Both the position numbers and the translations under genes were made by a program. The notes below the pieces were generated by a model. That model saw only the letters and a list, made by a program, of their open reading frames with translations. It had not been told where the DNA came from and did not search any database. Shown here piece after piece: positions 48,509 through 62,860 of a DNA stretch of 64,000 bases; within the stretch, counting starts at the first letter, position 1, and each line of letters starts with the position of its first letter. The stretch is from the NCBI RefSeq assembly GCF_004801855.1, contig NZ_SSTC01000008.1, forward strand, positions 21,521 through 85,520, in the 5' to 3' direction. Source of the stretch: Pseudomonas sp. A-1. GTDB lineage: Bacteria > Pseudomonadota > Gammaproteobacteria > Pseudomonadales > Pseudomonadaceae.

Positions 48509-49522
48509 TTACTGAAACAACGCCTCGCTGGACAGGCCGTTGCTTTCCAGAATTTCCCGCAGGCGCTTGAGCGCCTCGACCTGGATCTGCCGCACCCGCT
48601 CGCGGGTCAGGCCGATCTCCCGCCCGACCTCCTCCAAGGTGCAGCTTTCATGTCCGCGCAGGCCGAAACGGCGGATGACCACTTCGCGCTGCTTTTCGGT
48701 CAGGTCGGACAACCACTGGTCGATACTCTGACCGAGGTCCTCGTCCTGCAGCAGCTCGCAAGGATCGGTCGGATGGTCGTCGGTCAGGGTGTCCAGCAGG
48801 GTCTTGTCGGAGTCCGGGCCGAGAGCCACGTCCACAGAGGTCACCCGTTCGTTGAGGCCGAGCATGCGCTTGACCTCGGCCACCGGCTTCTCCAGCAGTT
48901 GGGCGATTTCCTCGGCGGTGGGCTCGTGGTCGAGCTTCTGGGTCAGCTCCCGCGCGGCGCGCAGGTAGACGTTGAGCTCCTTGACCACGTGGATCGGCAG
49001 ACGGATGGTGCGGGTCTGGTTCATGATCGCCCGCTCGATGGTCTGGCGGATCCACCAGGTTGCATAGGTGGAGAAGCGGAAACCCCGCTCCGGGTCGAAC
49101 TTCTCCACTGCGCGGATCAGACCGAGGTTACCCTCCTCGATCAGGTCGAGCAGGGTCAGGCCGCGATTGACATAGCGCCGGGCGATCTTCACCACCAGGC
49201 GCAGGTTGCTCTCGATCATCCGCTTGCGCCCGGCAACCTCGCCGCGGCGAGCCATGCGGGCGAAATGGACCTCTTCCTCGGGACTGAGCAGGGGCGAGAA
49301 ACCGATCTCGTTGAGATACAGCTGCGTCGCATCCAGTGCCCGACTGTAGTCGACGAACTTGTGCTGGCGTCCACCCCCAACCGTGGCTGAGCCGGCGAAT
49401 GCCTCATTGCCGCTGTCGCCTTCGTCCGTATCGGACGAGAGCATATCCGCAGCGACGTTTATCTCCAGAAGGAGAACTTCCTCGTCACTGTCAAACTCCG
49501 GCGTTATTTTTGTAATGGCCAT
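48509..49522 (-). CDS. rpoS: RNA polymerase sigma factor RpoS
   Basis: 337 residues from the ATG at 49522, which has AGGGA upstream and gives the usual short acidic N-terminus ([11 protein letters not shown]). Region 2.3/2.4 is [21 protein letters not shown] followed by TRTIRLP, and the region 4.2 helix-turn-helix is [20 protein letters not shown]. It is the stationary-phase and general-stress sigma factor. It lies downstream of nlpD, within which rpoS promoters are known in related bacteria. rsmZ follows on the same strand. Confidence 0.98.
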   Translation of the reverse strand: MAITKITPEFDSDEEVLLLEINVAADMLSSDTDEGDSGNEAFAGSATVGGGRQHKFVDYSRALDATQLYLNEIGFSPLLSPEEEVHFARMARRGEVAGRKRMIESNLRLVVKIARRYVNRGLTLLDLIEEGNLGLIRAVEKFDPERGFRFSTYATWWIRQTIERAIMNQTRTIRLPIHVVKELNVYLRAARELTQKLDHEPTAEEIAQLLEKPVAEVKRMLGLNERVTSVDVALGPDSDKTLLDTLTDDHPTDPCELLQDEDLGQSIDQWLSDLTEKQREVVIRRFGLRGHESCTLEEVGREIGLTRERVRQIQVEALKRLREILESNGLSSEALFQ

Positions 49523-49623
49523 CGTTTCTGTCCCTTTGCTGAGTTCGACCACAGGTCCGGTGGCAACTTGCGCTGCCCTGCACGAGAACCCGTCTACTCA
49601 CGCTATCGGCAAAGGGTGACAGT

Positions 49624-50436
49624 TCAGCGACGCGGCAGATATTGCAGCGGGTCGACGGGCTTGCCCTGTCGGCGAATCTCGAAATGCAGCTTCACCCGAT
49701 CAGTCCCCGTGGCACCCATCTCGGCAATCGTCTGGCCGGCCTTGACCTGCTGCCCCTCCCGAACCAGCAATCTACGGTTGTGTCCGTAGGCACTGACGTA
49801 AGTGTCGCTATGCTTGATGATAACGAGCTCGCCGTATCCCCTGAGTCCGCTTCCGGCATATACAACATTGCCTGCAGACGCCGCAACTACAGGCTGGCCC
49901 ATTTCGCCGGCTATATCAATGCCTTTGTTCAAACTGCTGTTTGAGGAGAACAGCGCGATCAACTGGCCATTGGCAGGCCAGGTCCAGCCGGCGGAAGAAA
50001 CGGTCGCCGCCCCCGAAGGTTGCACCGTCGCCGGGGCGGTCACGGGCGACCGGGTCGCCCTGGTGGTGGTCACCGGAGCAGAGACGGCGCTACCGCTGAC
50101 CGCCATGGGCACTACCGGTCCGCTGCCGGAGAAGCGGATCACCTGACCGACGCGGATGGTGTAGGGGGCGGGAATGGCGTTGCGCTCCGCCAGTGCCCGC
50201 CAGTCCCAGCCATGGCGGGACGCGATCGAGTAGAGGGTGTCACCGCTGCGCACCCGGTACTGGCCATGGGTAACCGGCTGGCGCGCCGGTGCACTCGCCG
50301 GTCGCGCCTCGATACTTTCGCTGGTGCCACCGGAGGTCGCACAGCCAACCAGCTGCGCCAGCAGCAGGCTCATGCCCAACCCCGCCCCCAGCCGCAGGGT
50401 TCTGAGGCGACCGCAGTCGTTCATGCCGATTGCCAT
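49624..50436 (-). CDS. nlpD: NlpD lipoprotein, LysM and degenerate LytM/M23 domains
   Basis: 270 residues from the ATG at 50436 (AGGG six bases before it). A lipobox LVGC follows a hydrophobic segment. A LysM domain (YRVRSGDTLYSIASRHGWDW) binds peptidoglycan. The C-terminal M23 fold has GIDIAGEMGQPVV preceded by Asn where active enzymes have the zinc-binding His, so it is probably non-catalytic. Such NlpD proteins activate cell-division amidases. It precedes rpoS by about 100 bases. Confidence 0.93.
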   Translation of the reverse strand: MAIGMNDCGRLRTLRLGAGLGMSLLLAQLVGCATSGGTSESIEARPASAPARQPVTHGQYRVRSGDTLYSIASRHGWDWRALAERNAIPAPYTIRVGQVIRFSGSGPVVPMAVSGSAVSAPVTTTRATRSPVTAPATVQPSGAATVSSAGWTWPANGQLIALFSSNSSLNKGIDIAGEMGQPVVAASAGNVVYAGSGLRGYGELVIIKHSDTYVSAYGHNRRLLVREGQQVKAGQTIAEMGATGTDRVKLHFEIRRQGKPVDPLQYLPRR

Positions 50437-50450
50437 GTTCATCCCTCGCC

Positions 50451-51389
50451 TCAAGCCTCCTGCCCGGCCTGGCGCAACTGGCGCTTGGCCACCCACTCCA
50501 GTCCCAGCACCAGCGCCACGCCCCCCAGGGCCAGCAGCACGGCCAGCAGCACCTGCGGGTCCTGGCCGGTGACCTCGGCATAGCCCGAGGGCAGCAGGTT
50601 GCCCTGCAGCACCGGCTGTTGCACACCGTGGCTGTCAGTTCGCCAGGTCAGGGTTTCCTTCCACGGCCAGACCTTGTTCAACGAGCCGAGCATCAGGCCA
50701 GTGAGAAAGGTGAGGGTCAGGCAGCGCAGATGGTTGAGCATCCAGCTCAGCAGGCGCGCGAAGCTCAGCAGTCCGCAGGCGCAACCGGCGGCGAACACCA
50801 GCAGCACGGCCAGATCGAAGCTTTTCACCGCATCGAGAACGAAGCTGTACAGCCCCATCAGCACCAGCAGGAAGCTGCCGGAAATGCCCGGCAGGATCAT
50901 CGCGCAGATGGCGATGGCGCCGGCGAAGAACAGGCTCAGCGGATCATGCCCCCACTGCATGGGCGCGGCGACCGTGATCCACCAGGCGAACAGCGCACCG
51001 AGAGCGAGGCTCAGCCAGCTCGGCCAGTTCCAGCGGCGGATCTCGCGGCCGACCAGCCAGGTCGACACCACGATCAGGCCGAAGAAGAACGACCAGATCG
51101 GGATCGGCTGGTGCTCGAGTAGCCAGGTGATCAGCCGCGCCAGGCTGAACACGCTGAACAGGATGCCCGAGAGCAGGACCAGCAGGAAGTTGGCATTGGC
51201 GGTCCGCCAGGCCTGGCGCAGGTTGCCGCGCAGCAGGTCGCGCAGGGCCACCGGCACGGCGGCGATCGAGCGCAGCAGTTCGTCGTAGATGCCACTGACG
51301 AAGGCGATAGTGCCGCCGGAGACCCCGGGCACCACGTCGGCTGCCCCCATGGCCACGCCCTTGGCAAACAGCAGGAAGGGATTTTGCAT
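50451..51389 (-). CDS. popT: DUF368 membrane protein, probable undecaprenyl-phosphate translocase (PopT family)
   Basis: 312 residues with eight to ten hydrophobic segments. Two inverted glycine/proline-rich motifs mark DUF368: GAADVVPGVSGGTIAF near the N-terminus and CAMILPGISGSFLLVLMG in the middle. DUF368 proteins of PopT type recycle undecaprenyl phosphate from the outer to the inner leaflet of the inner membrane. It sits between pcm and nlpD, 14 bases before the nlpD start, placing a cell-wall lipid-carrier gene next to a peptidoglycan amidase activator. Confidence 0.85.
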   Translation of the reverse strand: MQNPFLLFAKGVAMGAADVVPGVSGGTIAFVSGIYDELLRSIAAVPVALRDLLRGNLRQAWRTANANFLLVLLSGILFSVFSLARLITWLLEHQPIPIWSFFFGLIVVSTWLVGREIRRWNWPSWLSLALGALFAWWITVAAPMQWGHDPLSLFFAGAIAICAMILPGISGSFLLVLMGLYSFVLDAVKSFDLAVLLVFAAGCACGLLSFARLLSWMLNHLRCLTLTFLTGLMLGSLNKVWPWKETLTWRTDSHGVQQPVLQGNLLPSGYAEVTGQDPQVLLAVLLALGGVALVLGLEWVAKRQLRQAGQEA

Positions 51390-51419
51390 CGGTTTTTTCC
51401 GTAAAACAGAAGATGCGAC

Positions 51420-52055
51420 TCAGAACACCGAGCCGGTCAGCAGGGGCACGAAGCGTACCGGATCCAGAACCTGGCGGGTGAAACCACCCCCCTCGCGGAC
51501 GATCAGCATCAGTTGCTGCTCGTCGCCGCTGCCGACCGGAATCACCAGGCGTCCGCCCGGCGCCAACTGGTCGAGCAGGGCCTGCGGCACCTGCGTTGCG
51601 GCGGCGGCGACGAGGATGCCATTGTACGGCGCCAGCGCCGGCCAACCCTCCCAGCCGTCGCCCCAGCGAAAGACCACGTTGCGCAGGTTGAGTTCAAGCA
51701 GGCGCTCCTTGGCGCGGTCCTGCAACGACTGGATGCGCTCGACGGAGAACACCCGCTCGACCAGCTGGGCCAGCACCGCGGTCTGGTAGCCGGAGCCGGT
51801 ACCGATCTCCATCACCTTGTCCAGCGGCCCGCCGGCCAGCAGCAGCTCGGTCATGCGCGCCACCATGAACGGCTGGGAGATGGTCTGGTTGTGACCGATC
51901 GGCAGTGCGGTGTCCTCATAGGCGCGATGCGCCAGCGCCTCGTCGACGAACAGGTGACGCGGCGTGCGACGGATCACCTCGAGCACCCGGGGATCGGCGA
52001 TGCCCTCCTCGCTGAGGCGCTGCACCAGCCGTTCACGGGTGCGCTGGGAGGTCAT
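51420..52055 (-). CDS. pcm: Protein-L-isoaspartate O-methyltransferase
   Basis: 211 residues from the ATG at 52055, preceded by GAGGGA; this gives [10 protein letters not shown], the start I recall for Pseudomonas Pcm. The SAM-binding motif I is [33 protein letters not shown] is the conserved isoaspartate-binding segment. It methylates L-isoaspartyl residues so damaged proteins can be repaired. Directly downstream of surE. Confidence 0.96.
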   Translation of the reverse strand: MTSQRTRERLVQRLSEEGIADPRVLEVIRRTPRHLFVDEALAHRAYEDTALPIGHNQTISQPFMVARMTELLLAGGPLDKVMEIGTGSGYQTAVLAQLVERVFSVERIQSLQDRAKERLLELNLRNVVFRWGDGWEGWPALAPYNGILVAAAATQVPQALLDQLAPGGRLVIPVGSGDEQQLMLIVREGGGFTRQVLDPVRFVPLLTGSVF

Positions 52056-52087
52056 GCCTATCCCTCGGCGCTGCAGATCGTCCGTAA

Positions 52088-52834
52088 TCAAAACAGGCTC
52101 TCCAGGATGCTCAGGCCGCGGAAGGCCTCGTGGAAGGTGCGATCCAGCTGCAATGGGGTGATCGACACGTAGCCCTGCATCACCGCATGGAAGTCGGTCC
52201 CCGGCCCGCCGTCTTCGGCGTCGCCGGCCACCGAGATCCAGTAGCCTTCCTTGCCGCGCGGATTGACCACCTTGACCGGCGCCGCCGCGCGGGCACGATG
52301 GCCGAGGCGGGTCAGTTGCACCCCGCGGATGCGCTCCAGCGGCAGGTTGGGAATGTTGACGTTGAGCACCGTGCGCGGCGGCAGTTCCAGCTTGTCGTGC
52401 GCCTCGACCAGTCGGCGGGCGATGTGCGCGGCAGCCGGCAGGTTGTCGGGCAGACGCGACAGCAGCGAGAAGGCGAATGCCGGCCTGTCGAGGAAACGCC
52501 CCTCGAGGGCAGCCGCCACGGTGCCGGAGTAGAGCACGTCGTCACCCAGGTTGGCACCGAGATTGATGCCCGACACCACCATGTCCGGGGTGTGCTCGAG
52601 GAGACCGTTGAGGCCCAGGTGCACGCAGTCGGTGGGGGTGCCGTTGACGCTGATGTAGCCGTTGCCCAGACGCTGCGGATGCAGCGGGCGGTCGAGGGTC
52701 AGCGAGCTGCTGGCGCCGCTGCGGTCGGCATCGGGTGCGATCACCACGCACTCGGCATAGTCCGCCAGCGCCTCGTGCAGGGCGATTATCCCGGGGGCGT
52801 ACACGCCGTCATCGTTGGCGATCAGTAAGCGCAT
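52088..52834 (-). CDS. surE: 5'/3'-nucleotidase SurE
   Basis: 248 residues starting at 52834. Metal-binding NDDG is at 7-10 ([13 protein letters not shown]) and further conserved elements are [11 protein letters not shown] and [23 protein letters not shown]. It hydrolyses nucleoside monophosphates in the cytoplasm and is linked to survival in stationary phase. Its first 13 bases overlap the end of truD, indicating translational coupling. Confidence 0.97.
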   Translation of the reverse strand: MRLLIANDDGVYAPGIIALHEALADYAECVVIAPDADRSGASSSLTLDRPLHPQRLGNGYISVNGTPTDCVHLGLNGLLEHTPDMVVSGINLGANLGDDVLYSGTVAAALEGRFLDRPAFAFSLLSRLPDNLPAAAHIARRLVEAHDKLELPPRTVLNVNIPNLPLERIRGVQLTRLGHRARAAAPVKVVNPRGKEGYWISVAGDAEDGGPGTDFHAVMQGYVSITPLQLDRTFHEAFRGLSILESLF

Positions 52835-53892
52835 GGCGTTTCCGTAGTTCCGCTCGGCATCAGTTGGACGAGTTCGCGCACGACCACGGTGGCGAAGCAG
52901 CCGGCCGGCAGGACGAATTCCAGTTGCAGGGTATCGATGGCGGAATAATGCCACGTCAGCCCGCCGATGGGGAGGCGCAGGATGCGCCGCTCTTGCCGCA
53001 GATCAGCCTCCGCCAGCCAGCGGACCAGGGCGCCATCCCCTTCCTGCACCTGCTGCTCGAGGGCCAGCGGCGCGCCTCGGGTCTCCAGCTCGCCGGCGCC
53101 GAACAGCGGCCCGGTGGGATGCAGGTCCAGCGCGGCCAGACGCGGGTCGCCGCACTCGGCCTCGCCGGCCGGGAAGAAGCTGCGGCTGTCGGTGAAGGCC
53201 AGCAGGTCGCCGGGCAGCGCACGGTTCCAGCAGCCCTCGGCGACCCGCGCGGCGAGCACCCGATTGAACAGGTAGCTGCGCGCCGCCGAGAGCACCCGCG
53301 AGCGGCGGTTGCGCTGCTCGGGCAGGCTGCCCTGCCCGGCCCAGTGGCGCGCCTCGTGCAGGTTGCCGCCGTCGAAGCCGAAGCGCTGCAGGCCGAAGTA
53401 GTTGGGCACGCCGCCAGCCGCGATCTGCCGCAGGCGCGACTCCAGCGCCTCGCGGTCGGCCTGCAGGGCGGTCAGGCGGATGATGAAGCCGTTGGCCGCA
53501 TGGGCGCCGCGCTGCAGCTTGCGCGAATGGCGGGTGCGCTCGAGGATGCGCAGCTCGTCGCCTTCGGCGGCGGCGAGGTCCGGATCGGCCTTGCCCGGCA
53601 GGTGCAGGCTGAACCACTGACGGGTCAGCGCCTGGCGGTCCTTGAGCCCGGCGTAGCTGATCGCCTTGAGCGGCACGCCGGCGGCGCGGGCGATGCGTTT
53701 CGCCGCCTCCTCGGTATTGAGATTGCGCTTCTCCACCCACAGCCACAGGTGCTCGCCGGCACCGGACAGCGGGATGTCGAGCACCTCGTTGACCTGGAAG
53801 TCCTCGGCGCTGTGCTTGAGCACCGCGGAGCCGCACGGCTCGCCCCAGGCAGTCGGTCCGAGCAGGGCCGGCTCGTCGAGCACCTCGCTCAT
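52822..53892 (-). CDS. truD: tRNA pseudouridine(13) synthase TruD
   Basis: 356 residues. The catalytic Asp is in [16 protein letters not shown]. The N-terminal DFQVNEVL and the [19 protein letters not shown] region are hallmarks of TruD. It isomerises U13 of tRNA-Glu. It overlaps ispF by four bases and surE by 13, so ispF-truD-surE form a tightly coupled unit. Confidence 0.97.
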   Translation of the reverse strand: MSEVLDEPALLGPTAWGEPCGSAVLKHSAEDFQVNEVLDIPLSGAGEHLWLWVEKRNLNTEEAAKRIARAAGVPLKAISYAGLKDRQALTRQWFSLHLPGKADPDLAAAEGDELRILERTRHSRKLQRGAHAANGFIIRLTALQADREALESRLRQIAAGGVPNYFGLQRFGFDGGNLHEARHWAGQGSLPEQRNRRSRVLSAARSYLFNRVLAARVAEGCWNRALPGDLLAFTDSRSFFPAGEAECGDPRLAALDLHPTGPLFGAGELETRGAPLALEQQVQEGDGALVRWLAEADLRQERRILRLPIGGLTWHYSAIDTLQLEFVLPAGCFATVVVRELVQLMPSGTTETPCAY

Positions 53893-54362
53893 CGCGGCAG
53901 CAGCAGGGCGACCGCGTGCACGGCGATGCCCTCCTCGCGTCCGGTGAAGCCGAGCTTCTCGGTGGTGGTGGCCTTGACGTTGACCGCATCAGGCTCGACC
54001 TGCAGGTCGGCGGCGATGTGCGCGCGCATCGCCTCGATGTGCGGGGCCATCTTCGGCGCCTGCGCGACTATGGTGGCGTCGACGTTGCCGACCCGCCAGC
54101 CCTTGCCCTGCACCAGCGCCAGCACATGACGCAGCAGCACGCGGCTGTCGGCGCCCTTGAACTGCGGGTCGGTGTCCGGGAAGTGCCGGCCGATGTCGCC
54201 GAGCGCCGCCGCGCCGAGCAGCGCATCGCTCAGCGCGTGCAGCAGCACGTCGCCGTCGGAATGGGCAACCAGCCCGAACTTGTGGGGAATGCGCACGCCG
54301 CCGAGGGTGATGAACTCGCCCTCGCCGAAGCGGTGCACGTCGTAGCCGTGGCCGATACGCAT
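53889..54362 (-). CDS. ispF: 2-C-methyl-D-erythritol 2,4-cyclodiphosphate synthase
   Basis: 157 residues, the standard length. GHGYDVHRF holds the metal-binding Asp and His. [25 protein letters not shown] is the family signature. It makes the cyclic diphosphate intermediate of the MEP pathway for isoprenoid precursors. ispD is not directly upstream here; the gene before it on this strand is fghA. Confidence 0.97.
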   Translation of the reverse strand: MRIGHGYDVHRFGEGEFITLGGVRIPHKFGLVAHSDGDVLLHALSDALLGAAALGDIGRHFPDTDPQFKGADSRVLLRHVLALVQGKGWRVGNVDATIVAQAPKMAPHIEAMRAHIAADLQVEPDAVNVKATTTEKLGFTGREEGIAVHAVALLLPR

Positions 54363-54425
54363 GGAAATACGCCCTGAAGGAATTCAGGGCGCGATTCTAC
54401 AGGAGTGGCCCGCCGCCGGGGCGGC

Positions 54426-55271
54426 TCAGCCTTTCAGCGCCGCCGCATGATGGCGCAGGTGGTCGTCGATGAAGCTGGCGATGAACCAGTAGCTGTGGTC
54501 GTAGCCCGGCTGCAGGCGCAGGGTCAGCGGATGGCCGGCCGCCGCGGCGGTGGCGCGCAGCACCTCGGGCTTGAGCTGCAGCTCGAGGAAGCTGTCGGCC
54601 TCGCCCTGGTCGACGAGGATCGGCAGACGCTCGCGGGCCGCGATCAGCAGCGCGCAGGCATCCCACTCGCGCCAGCTGTCGCGGTCCTCGCCGAGGTAGC
54701 GCGAGAAGGCCTTCTCGCCCCAAGGGCAACTGCTCGGATTGGCGATCGGTGCAAACGCCGACAGCGAGCGGTATCGCCCCGGATTGCGCAGGGCGCAGAC
54801 CAGCGCGCCATGCCCGCCCATGGAGTGACCGCTGATGCCGCGCTTGTCGCTGACCGGGAAGTTCGCCTCGACCAGTGCCGGCAGCTCGAGCACCACGTAG
54901 TCGTGCATCCGGTAGTGGTGCGCCCAGGGCTCCCGGGTGGCATTCAGGTAGAAGCCGGCGCCGAGGCCGAAGTCCCAGGCGCCGTCCGGATCGCCCGGCA
55001 CGTCCGGCCCGCGCGGGCTGGTGTCCGGCGCCACCAGCACCAGCCCCAGCTCGGCGGCCAGGCGCTGGGCGCCGGCCTTCTGCATGAAGTTCTCGTCGGT
55101 GCAGGTCAGCCCGCTCAGCCAGTACAGCACCGGCAGTTTCGCGCCCTGCTCGGCCTGCGGCGGCAGGTAGACGGCGAACGTCATGTCGCACTTGAGGGTG
55201 GCGGAGTGGTGGCGGTAGCGGTTATGCCAGCCGCCGAAGCTCTTCTGGCTGGAAAGCAGTTCGAGGCTCAT
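54426..55271 (-). CDS. fghA: S-formylglutathione hydrolase
   Basis: 281 residues. The alpha/beta-hydrolase triad is Ser in [10 protein letters not shown], Asp in DQGEADSF and His in GYDHSYWF. It releases formate and glutathione from S-formylglutathione, the last step of glutathione-dependent formaldehyde oxidation. It lies 84 bases downstream of adhC, which supplies its substrate. A palindromic repeat sits in the gap. Confidence 0.96.
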   Translation of the reverse strand: MSLELLSSQKSFGGWHNRYRHHSATLKCDMTFAVYLPPQAEQGAKLPVLYWLSGLTCTDENFMQKAGAQRLAAELGLVLVAPDTSPRGPDVPGDPDGAWDFGLGAGFYLNATREPWAHHYRMHDYVVLELPALVEANFPVSDKRGISGHSMGGHGALVCALRNPGRYRSLSAFAPIANPSSCPWGEKAFSRYLGEDRDSWREWDACALLIAARERLPILVDQGEADSFLELQLKPEVLRATAAAAGHPLTLRLQPGYDHSYWFIASFIDDHLRHHAAALKG

Positions 55272-55303
55272 GGGGAAATCCTTGAACGATGTCCGGAAAC
55301 GGC

Positions 55304-55327
55304 GCGCCCACGCAGGAGCGTGGGCGC
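55304..55327. repeat. Palindromic repeat, CCCACGC-AGGA-GCGTGGG family
   Basis: GCGCCCACGC-AGGA-GCGTGGGCGC, a perfect 10-bp inverted repeat between adhC and fghA. It shares the CCCACGC-AGGA-GCGTGGG core with the element at 59612-59637, so the two are dispersed copies of one repeat. Confidence 0.8.
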
Positions 55328-55355
55328 GATCATCGAGAGCAGTGCGTCACGCCAC

Positions 55356-56549
<1,194 letters not shown>

Positions 56550-56617
56550 TCAGAATGGCGAGTAATCGGCCTCGAGACAAAATATTATTGCTACACAGGG
56601 ATAATCCAGGAGTCGCC

Positions 56618-57514
56618 ATGAACCGCTGGGAAGGGCTCGACGAATTCGTCGCCGTCGCCGAATGCGGCCAGTTCACCGCCGCCGCCGAGCGCCTCGGCGT
56701 GTCCTCCTCGCACGTCAGCCGGCAGGTCGCCCGCCTCGAGGAGTGCCTGCAGACCCGCCTGCTGTATCGCAGCACCCGCCGGGTCAGCCTGACCGAGGCC
56801 GGGCAGACCTTCCTGCAGCACTGCCGCAACCTGATCGACGCCCGCGACGAGGCCTGGCGCGCGGTCAGCGACCTGTCCGCCGAGCCCAAGGGGCTGTTGC
56901 GCATGACCTGCGCGGTGGCCTACGGCGAGCGCTTCGTGGTGCCGCTGGTCAACGAATTCATGAGTCTGCACCCGCAGCTCAGCATCGACATCCAGCTGAC
57001 CAACCGCCCGCTCGACCTGCTCCACGAGGGCCTCGACCTGGCCATCCGCCTCGGCCGTCTGGGCGACGAACGTCTGGTGGCCACCCGCCTGGCGCCGCGG
57101 GAGATGTACCTGTGCGCCGCGCCGACCTACCTGGAGCGCGCCGGTACGCCGCGCAGCCTGGCCGAACTGGCGCGGCACAACTGCCTGGTCGGCAGCAGCG
57201 ATCTGTGGAACTTCGCCGACGACGGCGGGGAAACCCAGCTGCGCGTACAGGGCAACTGGCGCTGCAACAGCGGCACGGCGGTGCTCGACGCCGCCCTGCG
57301 CGGCTTCGGCCTGTGCCAGCTGCCCGACTACTACGTGCTTGAGCACCTCAGGAGCGGTGCGCTGGTCGCCCTGCTGGACGACCAGCGCCCGCCGAACACC
57401 GCGGTGTGGGCGCTGCATCCGCCGCAGCGCAACCTGTCGCCCAAGGTGCGCCAGCTGGTGGACTTCCTCCGGCAGCGCCTCGGCGAGCTGCCGGAGTACC
57501 ACGACGCCGGCTGA
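56618..57514 (+). CDS. LysR-family regulator, probable formaldehyde-response activator
   Basis: 298 residues from the ATG at 56618 after CCAGGAG. The N-terminal winged helix reads FTAAAERLGVSSSHVSRQVARLE and the effector-binding domain fills the rest. It is divergent from adhC across 149 bases. In P. aeruginosa a LysR gene in the same position (gfnR) controls glutathione-dependent formaldehyde detoxification, so the same role is inferred. I could not single out a convincing binding site in the gap. Confidence 0.88.
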   Translation: MNRWEGLDEFVAVAECGQFTAAAERLGVSSSHVSRQVARLEECLQTRLLYRSTRRVSLTEAGQTFLQHCRNLIDARDEAWRAVSDLSAEPKGLLRMTCAVAYGERFVVPLVNEFMSLHPQLSIDIQLTNRPLDLLHEGLDLAIRLGRLGDERLVATRLAPREMYLCAAPTYLERAGTPRSLAELARHNCLVGSSDLWNFADDGGETQLRVQGNWRCNSGTAVLDAALRGFGLCQLPDYYVLEHLRSGALVALLDDQRPPNTAVWALHPPQRNLSPKVRQLVDFLRQRLGELPEYHDAG

Positions 57515-57519
57515 TCCCG

Positions 57520-58224
57520 TTACTGCGCCTGCTGCACCTGGCGCTCCAGCTCGCTGCGCAGCGCCGGGTCGAGACGCAGCTGGCGGGCCAACTCGTCGAG
57601 GTAGGCGCGTTCCATGAAGTTCTGCTCGTCGACCAGCAGCAGGCTGGCCAGGTACATCTCGGCGGCCATCTCCGGCGTCTGCGCGGCGCGCGCCACCGCC
57701 GCCGGGTCCAGCGGCTGGTGCAGTTCGGCATCGATCCAGCGCAGCAACTGCGGATCCTGGCTGAGCTTGGCCACCTCGGCATCGATCAACTGGCGCTCGC
57801 GCTCGTCGATATGGCCGTCGGCCTTGGCCGCGGCGATCACCGCGCGCAGGATCGCATGGCTGTGCTGCTCGGCCTGCGGCGGCGGCAGGCGGTCGATGGT
57901 CTGCGGGGCACTGGGGGCCGCACTGGCGGCGCCCTGCTGCTGTTGCCAGTTGCTGTAGGCCTTGTAGGCCATCACTCCGAGCGCGGCCAGGCCGCCGTAG
58001 GTCAGCGCCTTGCCGCCGTACTTGCGCGCCTTCTTGCTGCCCAGCAACAGGCCGATGGCGCCAGCGGCCAGGCCGCCACCGGCCGCACCGGAGAGCAGGC
58101 TGCCCAGCCCGCTGTCCTTGCCGCCCGGACGTTCCTCGCTGCGCGGTTTCGCTTGATTGCCGGCGTTGCCGAGCAGGCCGGGGGCGGCCTTGAGCAACTG
58201 GTCGAGCAGACTGCGGGTATCCAT
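57520..58224 (-). CDS. TerB-like DUF533 (YebE-family) protein
   Basis: 234 residues. A Gly/Ala-rich hydrophobic segment (about 44-88) is followed by a TerB-like helical domain with AVIAAAKADGHIDERERQLIDAEV and FMERAYLDELARQL. This family is often labelled tellurite resistance but its role is unknown. It is convergent with the LysR gene, only five bases away. Confidence 0.85.
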   Translation of the reverse strand: MDTRSLLDQLLKAAPGLLGNAGNQAKPRSEERPGGKDSGLGSLLSGAAGGGLAAGAIGLLLGSKKARKYGGKALTYGGLAALGVMAYKAYSNWQQQQGAASAAPSAPQTIDRLPPPQAEQHSHAILRAVIAAAKADGHIDERERQLIDAEVAKLSQDPQLLRWIDAELHQPLDPAAVARAAQTPEMAAEMYLASLLLVDEQNFMERAYLDELARQLRLDPALRSELERQVQQAQ

Positions 58225-58318
58225 GTTCAGCCTCCTGTGAAGATCAGCCGATTATGCCGGGCAGCCCGCCGGGACAACGCCCGGCGGCCACGCAAAACTG
58301 CAAGCGGATGTGACGACG

Positions 58319-61365
<3,047 letters not shown>

Positions 61366-61403
61366 CGGGGATTCGGTTCGGGACTCGGCAGGGGACGGAC
61401 GGA

Positions 61404-61931
61404 TCACAGCGAGGTGGCGGCGCGGGCGGCCTGGTCGTAGACGCCGGACAGGGTACGCAGCAGGCCGGCCAGACGGTGCAGCTCGGCGGGGTCGATCTTC
61501 AGGCTCTCGAAGGAGGAGATCAGGCATTCGCCGCGGATCTCGGCGTACTCCAGGCACAGCGCGCGGCCCTGCTCGGTGGTGCGGTAGAACATCTCCTTGC
61601 CCTGCTTCTCGCCTTCCACCAGGCCGAGCTTGATCAGCTTCTTCAGCGCGTAGGTCACCGTGTGGGTGTCCTCGATGTTGAGCAGCAGGCACAGGTCCGC
61701 CTGGCGCTTGGCGCGGTCGCGGCTGGTCAGGTTGTGCAGCACCATCACGTCGAGGGCGTTGAGCTCGGCGCCGCCGGCGGCCTTCATGCAGCGCTCCATC
61801 CAGCGCATGAAGGCATGGCCGGCGATGATCAGGCCGAACTCGAACTCGGACAGCTCCTGCGACTGCGCCGCCAGGTGGGCGGAGGCCACTATGGGCGAGC
61901 GCGGCGACCGGGGGGTGGGTAGATCAGCCAT
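61404..61931 (-). CDS. MarR-like winged-helix regulator
   Basis: 175 residues from the ATG at 61931 (GGA upstream); an in-frame ATG at 61943 has no ribosome site. The wing region reads LCLLLNIEDTHTVTYALKKLIKLGLVE, followed by FYRTTEQGRAL. It is divergent from pxpABC, with three phased repeats in the gap, so it may control that operon; alternatively it belongs with recJ downstream. The ligand is unknown. Confidence 0.83.
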   Translation of the reverse strand: MADLPTPRSPRSPIVASAHLAAQSQELSEFEFGLIIAGHAFMRWMERCMKAAGGAELNALDVMVLHNLTSRDRAKRQADLCLLLNIEDTHTVTYALKKLIKLGLVEGEKQGKEMFYRTTEQGRALCLEYAEIRGECLISSFESLKIDPAELHRLAGLLRTLSGVYDQAARAATSL

Positions 61932-62024
61932 CGGGCATTCCATCGGGGAGGCGATTGGGGCGGGCAAGGATAGCAGGAATGCGCCGCTCATCCGCAGCGC
62001 CGCCGCATAGCAAATTTATGTTGA

Positions 62025-62057
62025 CGTTTTATCAACGTTTTATCATTGTTTTACCAA
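62025..62057. promoter_or_regulatory. Three tandem 11-base repeats between the regulator and pxpA
   Basis: CGTTTTATCAA, CGTTTTATCAT and TGTTTTACCAA follow head to tail with no gap. The unit is one helical turn, so equivalent bases face the same side of the DNA. TTGACG at 62021-62026 overlaps the first copy and could be a -35 box. Confidence 0.6.
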
Positions 62058-62110
62058 GGACGCTCCAACGCCCTCCCTAACCCACCAACAACAACCAGGG
62101 GAAACCAGCC

Positions 62111-62860
62111 ATGAGTCGCCTGCTCCTCAACTGCGATATCGGCGAAAGCTTCGGCGCCTGGACCATGGGCCTCGACGCCGAGGTCATGCCGCACATCGAC
62201 TGCGCCAACATCGCCTGCGGCTTCCACGCCGCCGACCCCTCGATCATGCGCCGCACCGTGGCCCTGGCGGTGCGGCACGAGGTACGCATCGGCGCCCACC
62301 CCGCCTACCCCGACCTGGTCGGCTTCGGCCGCCGCTCGCTGGCCTGCAGCGCGCAGGAAGTCGAGGACATGCTGCTCTACCAGATCGGCGCGCTGGACGG
62401 CATCTGCCGCGCCGAGGGCAGCCGGGTCAGCTACGTCAAGCCGCACGGCGCGCTGTACAACGACATGATGCGCAAGCCCGAACTGCTGCGCGCGGTACTG
62501 CGTGCGGTGCGTTTGTACGATCCCGCCCTGCCGCTGATGCTGATGTCGGTACGCGACAACAGCGCCGCCGAGGCGCTGGCCGCCGAAGAGGGCATCTCGC
62601 TGTGGTTCGAGACCTTCGCCGACCGCGCCTACGACGGCGAAGGGTTCCTGGTCGCGCGCAGCCTGCCCGGCGCGGTGCACCACGACAGCGAGCAGGTGAT
62701 CGCCCAAGCGCTGGCCCTGGCCAGCGGTAAGCCGCTGACCGCCAGCGACGGCAGCGCCCTGGTGCTGCGCGCCGACAGCCTGTGCGTGCACGGCGACAAC
62801 GCCAGCTCGGTGGCCGCGGTGCGGCGCATCCGCGAAGCGCTGGACGGGCTGCCGGCATGA
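62111..62860 (+). CDS. pxpA: 5-oxoprolinase subunit A (LamB/YcsF family)
   Basis: 249 residues after AGGGGAAA. The family start [12 protein letters not shown] and the [19 protein letters not shown] and [11 protein letters not shown] motifs are clear. PxpABC is the prokaryotic ATP-dependent 5-oxoprolinase that opens 5-oxoproline to glutamate. It is first in the pxpA-pxpB-pxpC operon, joined to pxpB by an ATGA overlap. Confidence 0.95.
   Translation: MSRLLLNCDIGESFGAWTMGLDAEVMPHIDCANIACGFHAADPSIMRRTVALAVRHEVRIGAHPAYPDLVGFGRRSLACSAQEVEDMLLYQIGALDGICRAEGSRVSYVKPHGALYNDMMRKPELLRAVLRAVRLYDPALPLMLMSVRDNSAAEALAAEEGISLWFETFADRAYDGEGFLVARSLPGAVHHDSEQVIAQALALASGKPLTASDGSALVLRADSLCVHGDNASSVAAVRRIREALDGLPA

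Noticed and set aside
50437..50496. Longer start for nlpD overlapping the DUF368 gene
   Set aside because: The ATG at 50436 has AGGG at good spacing and brings the lipoprotein signal near the N-terminus; the extension adds an Arg/Gly-rich stretch that is not signal-like.
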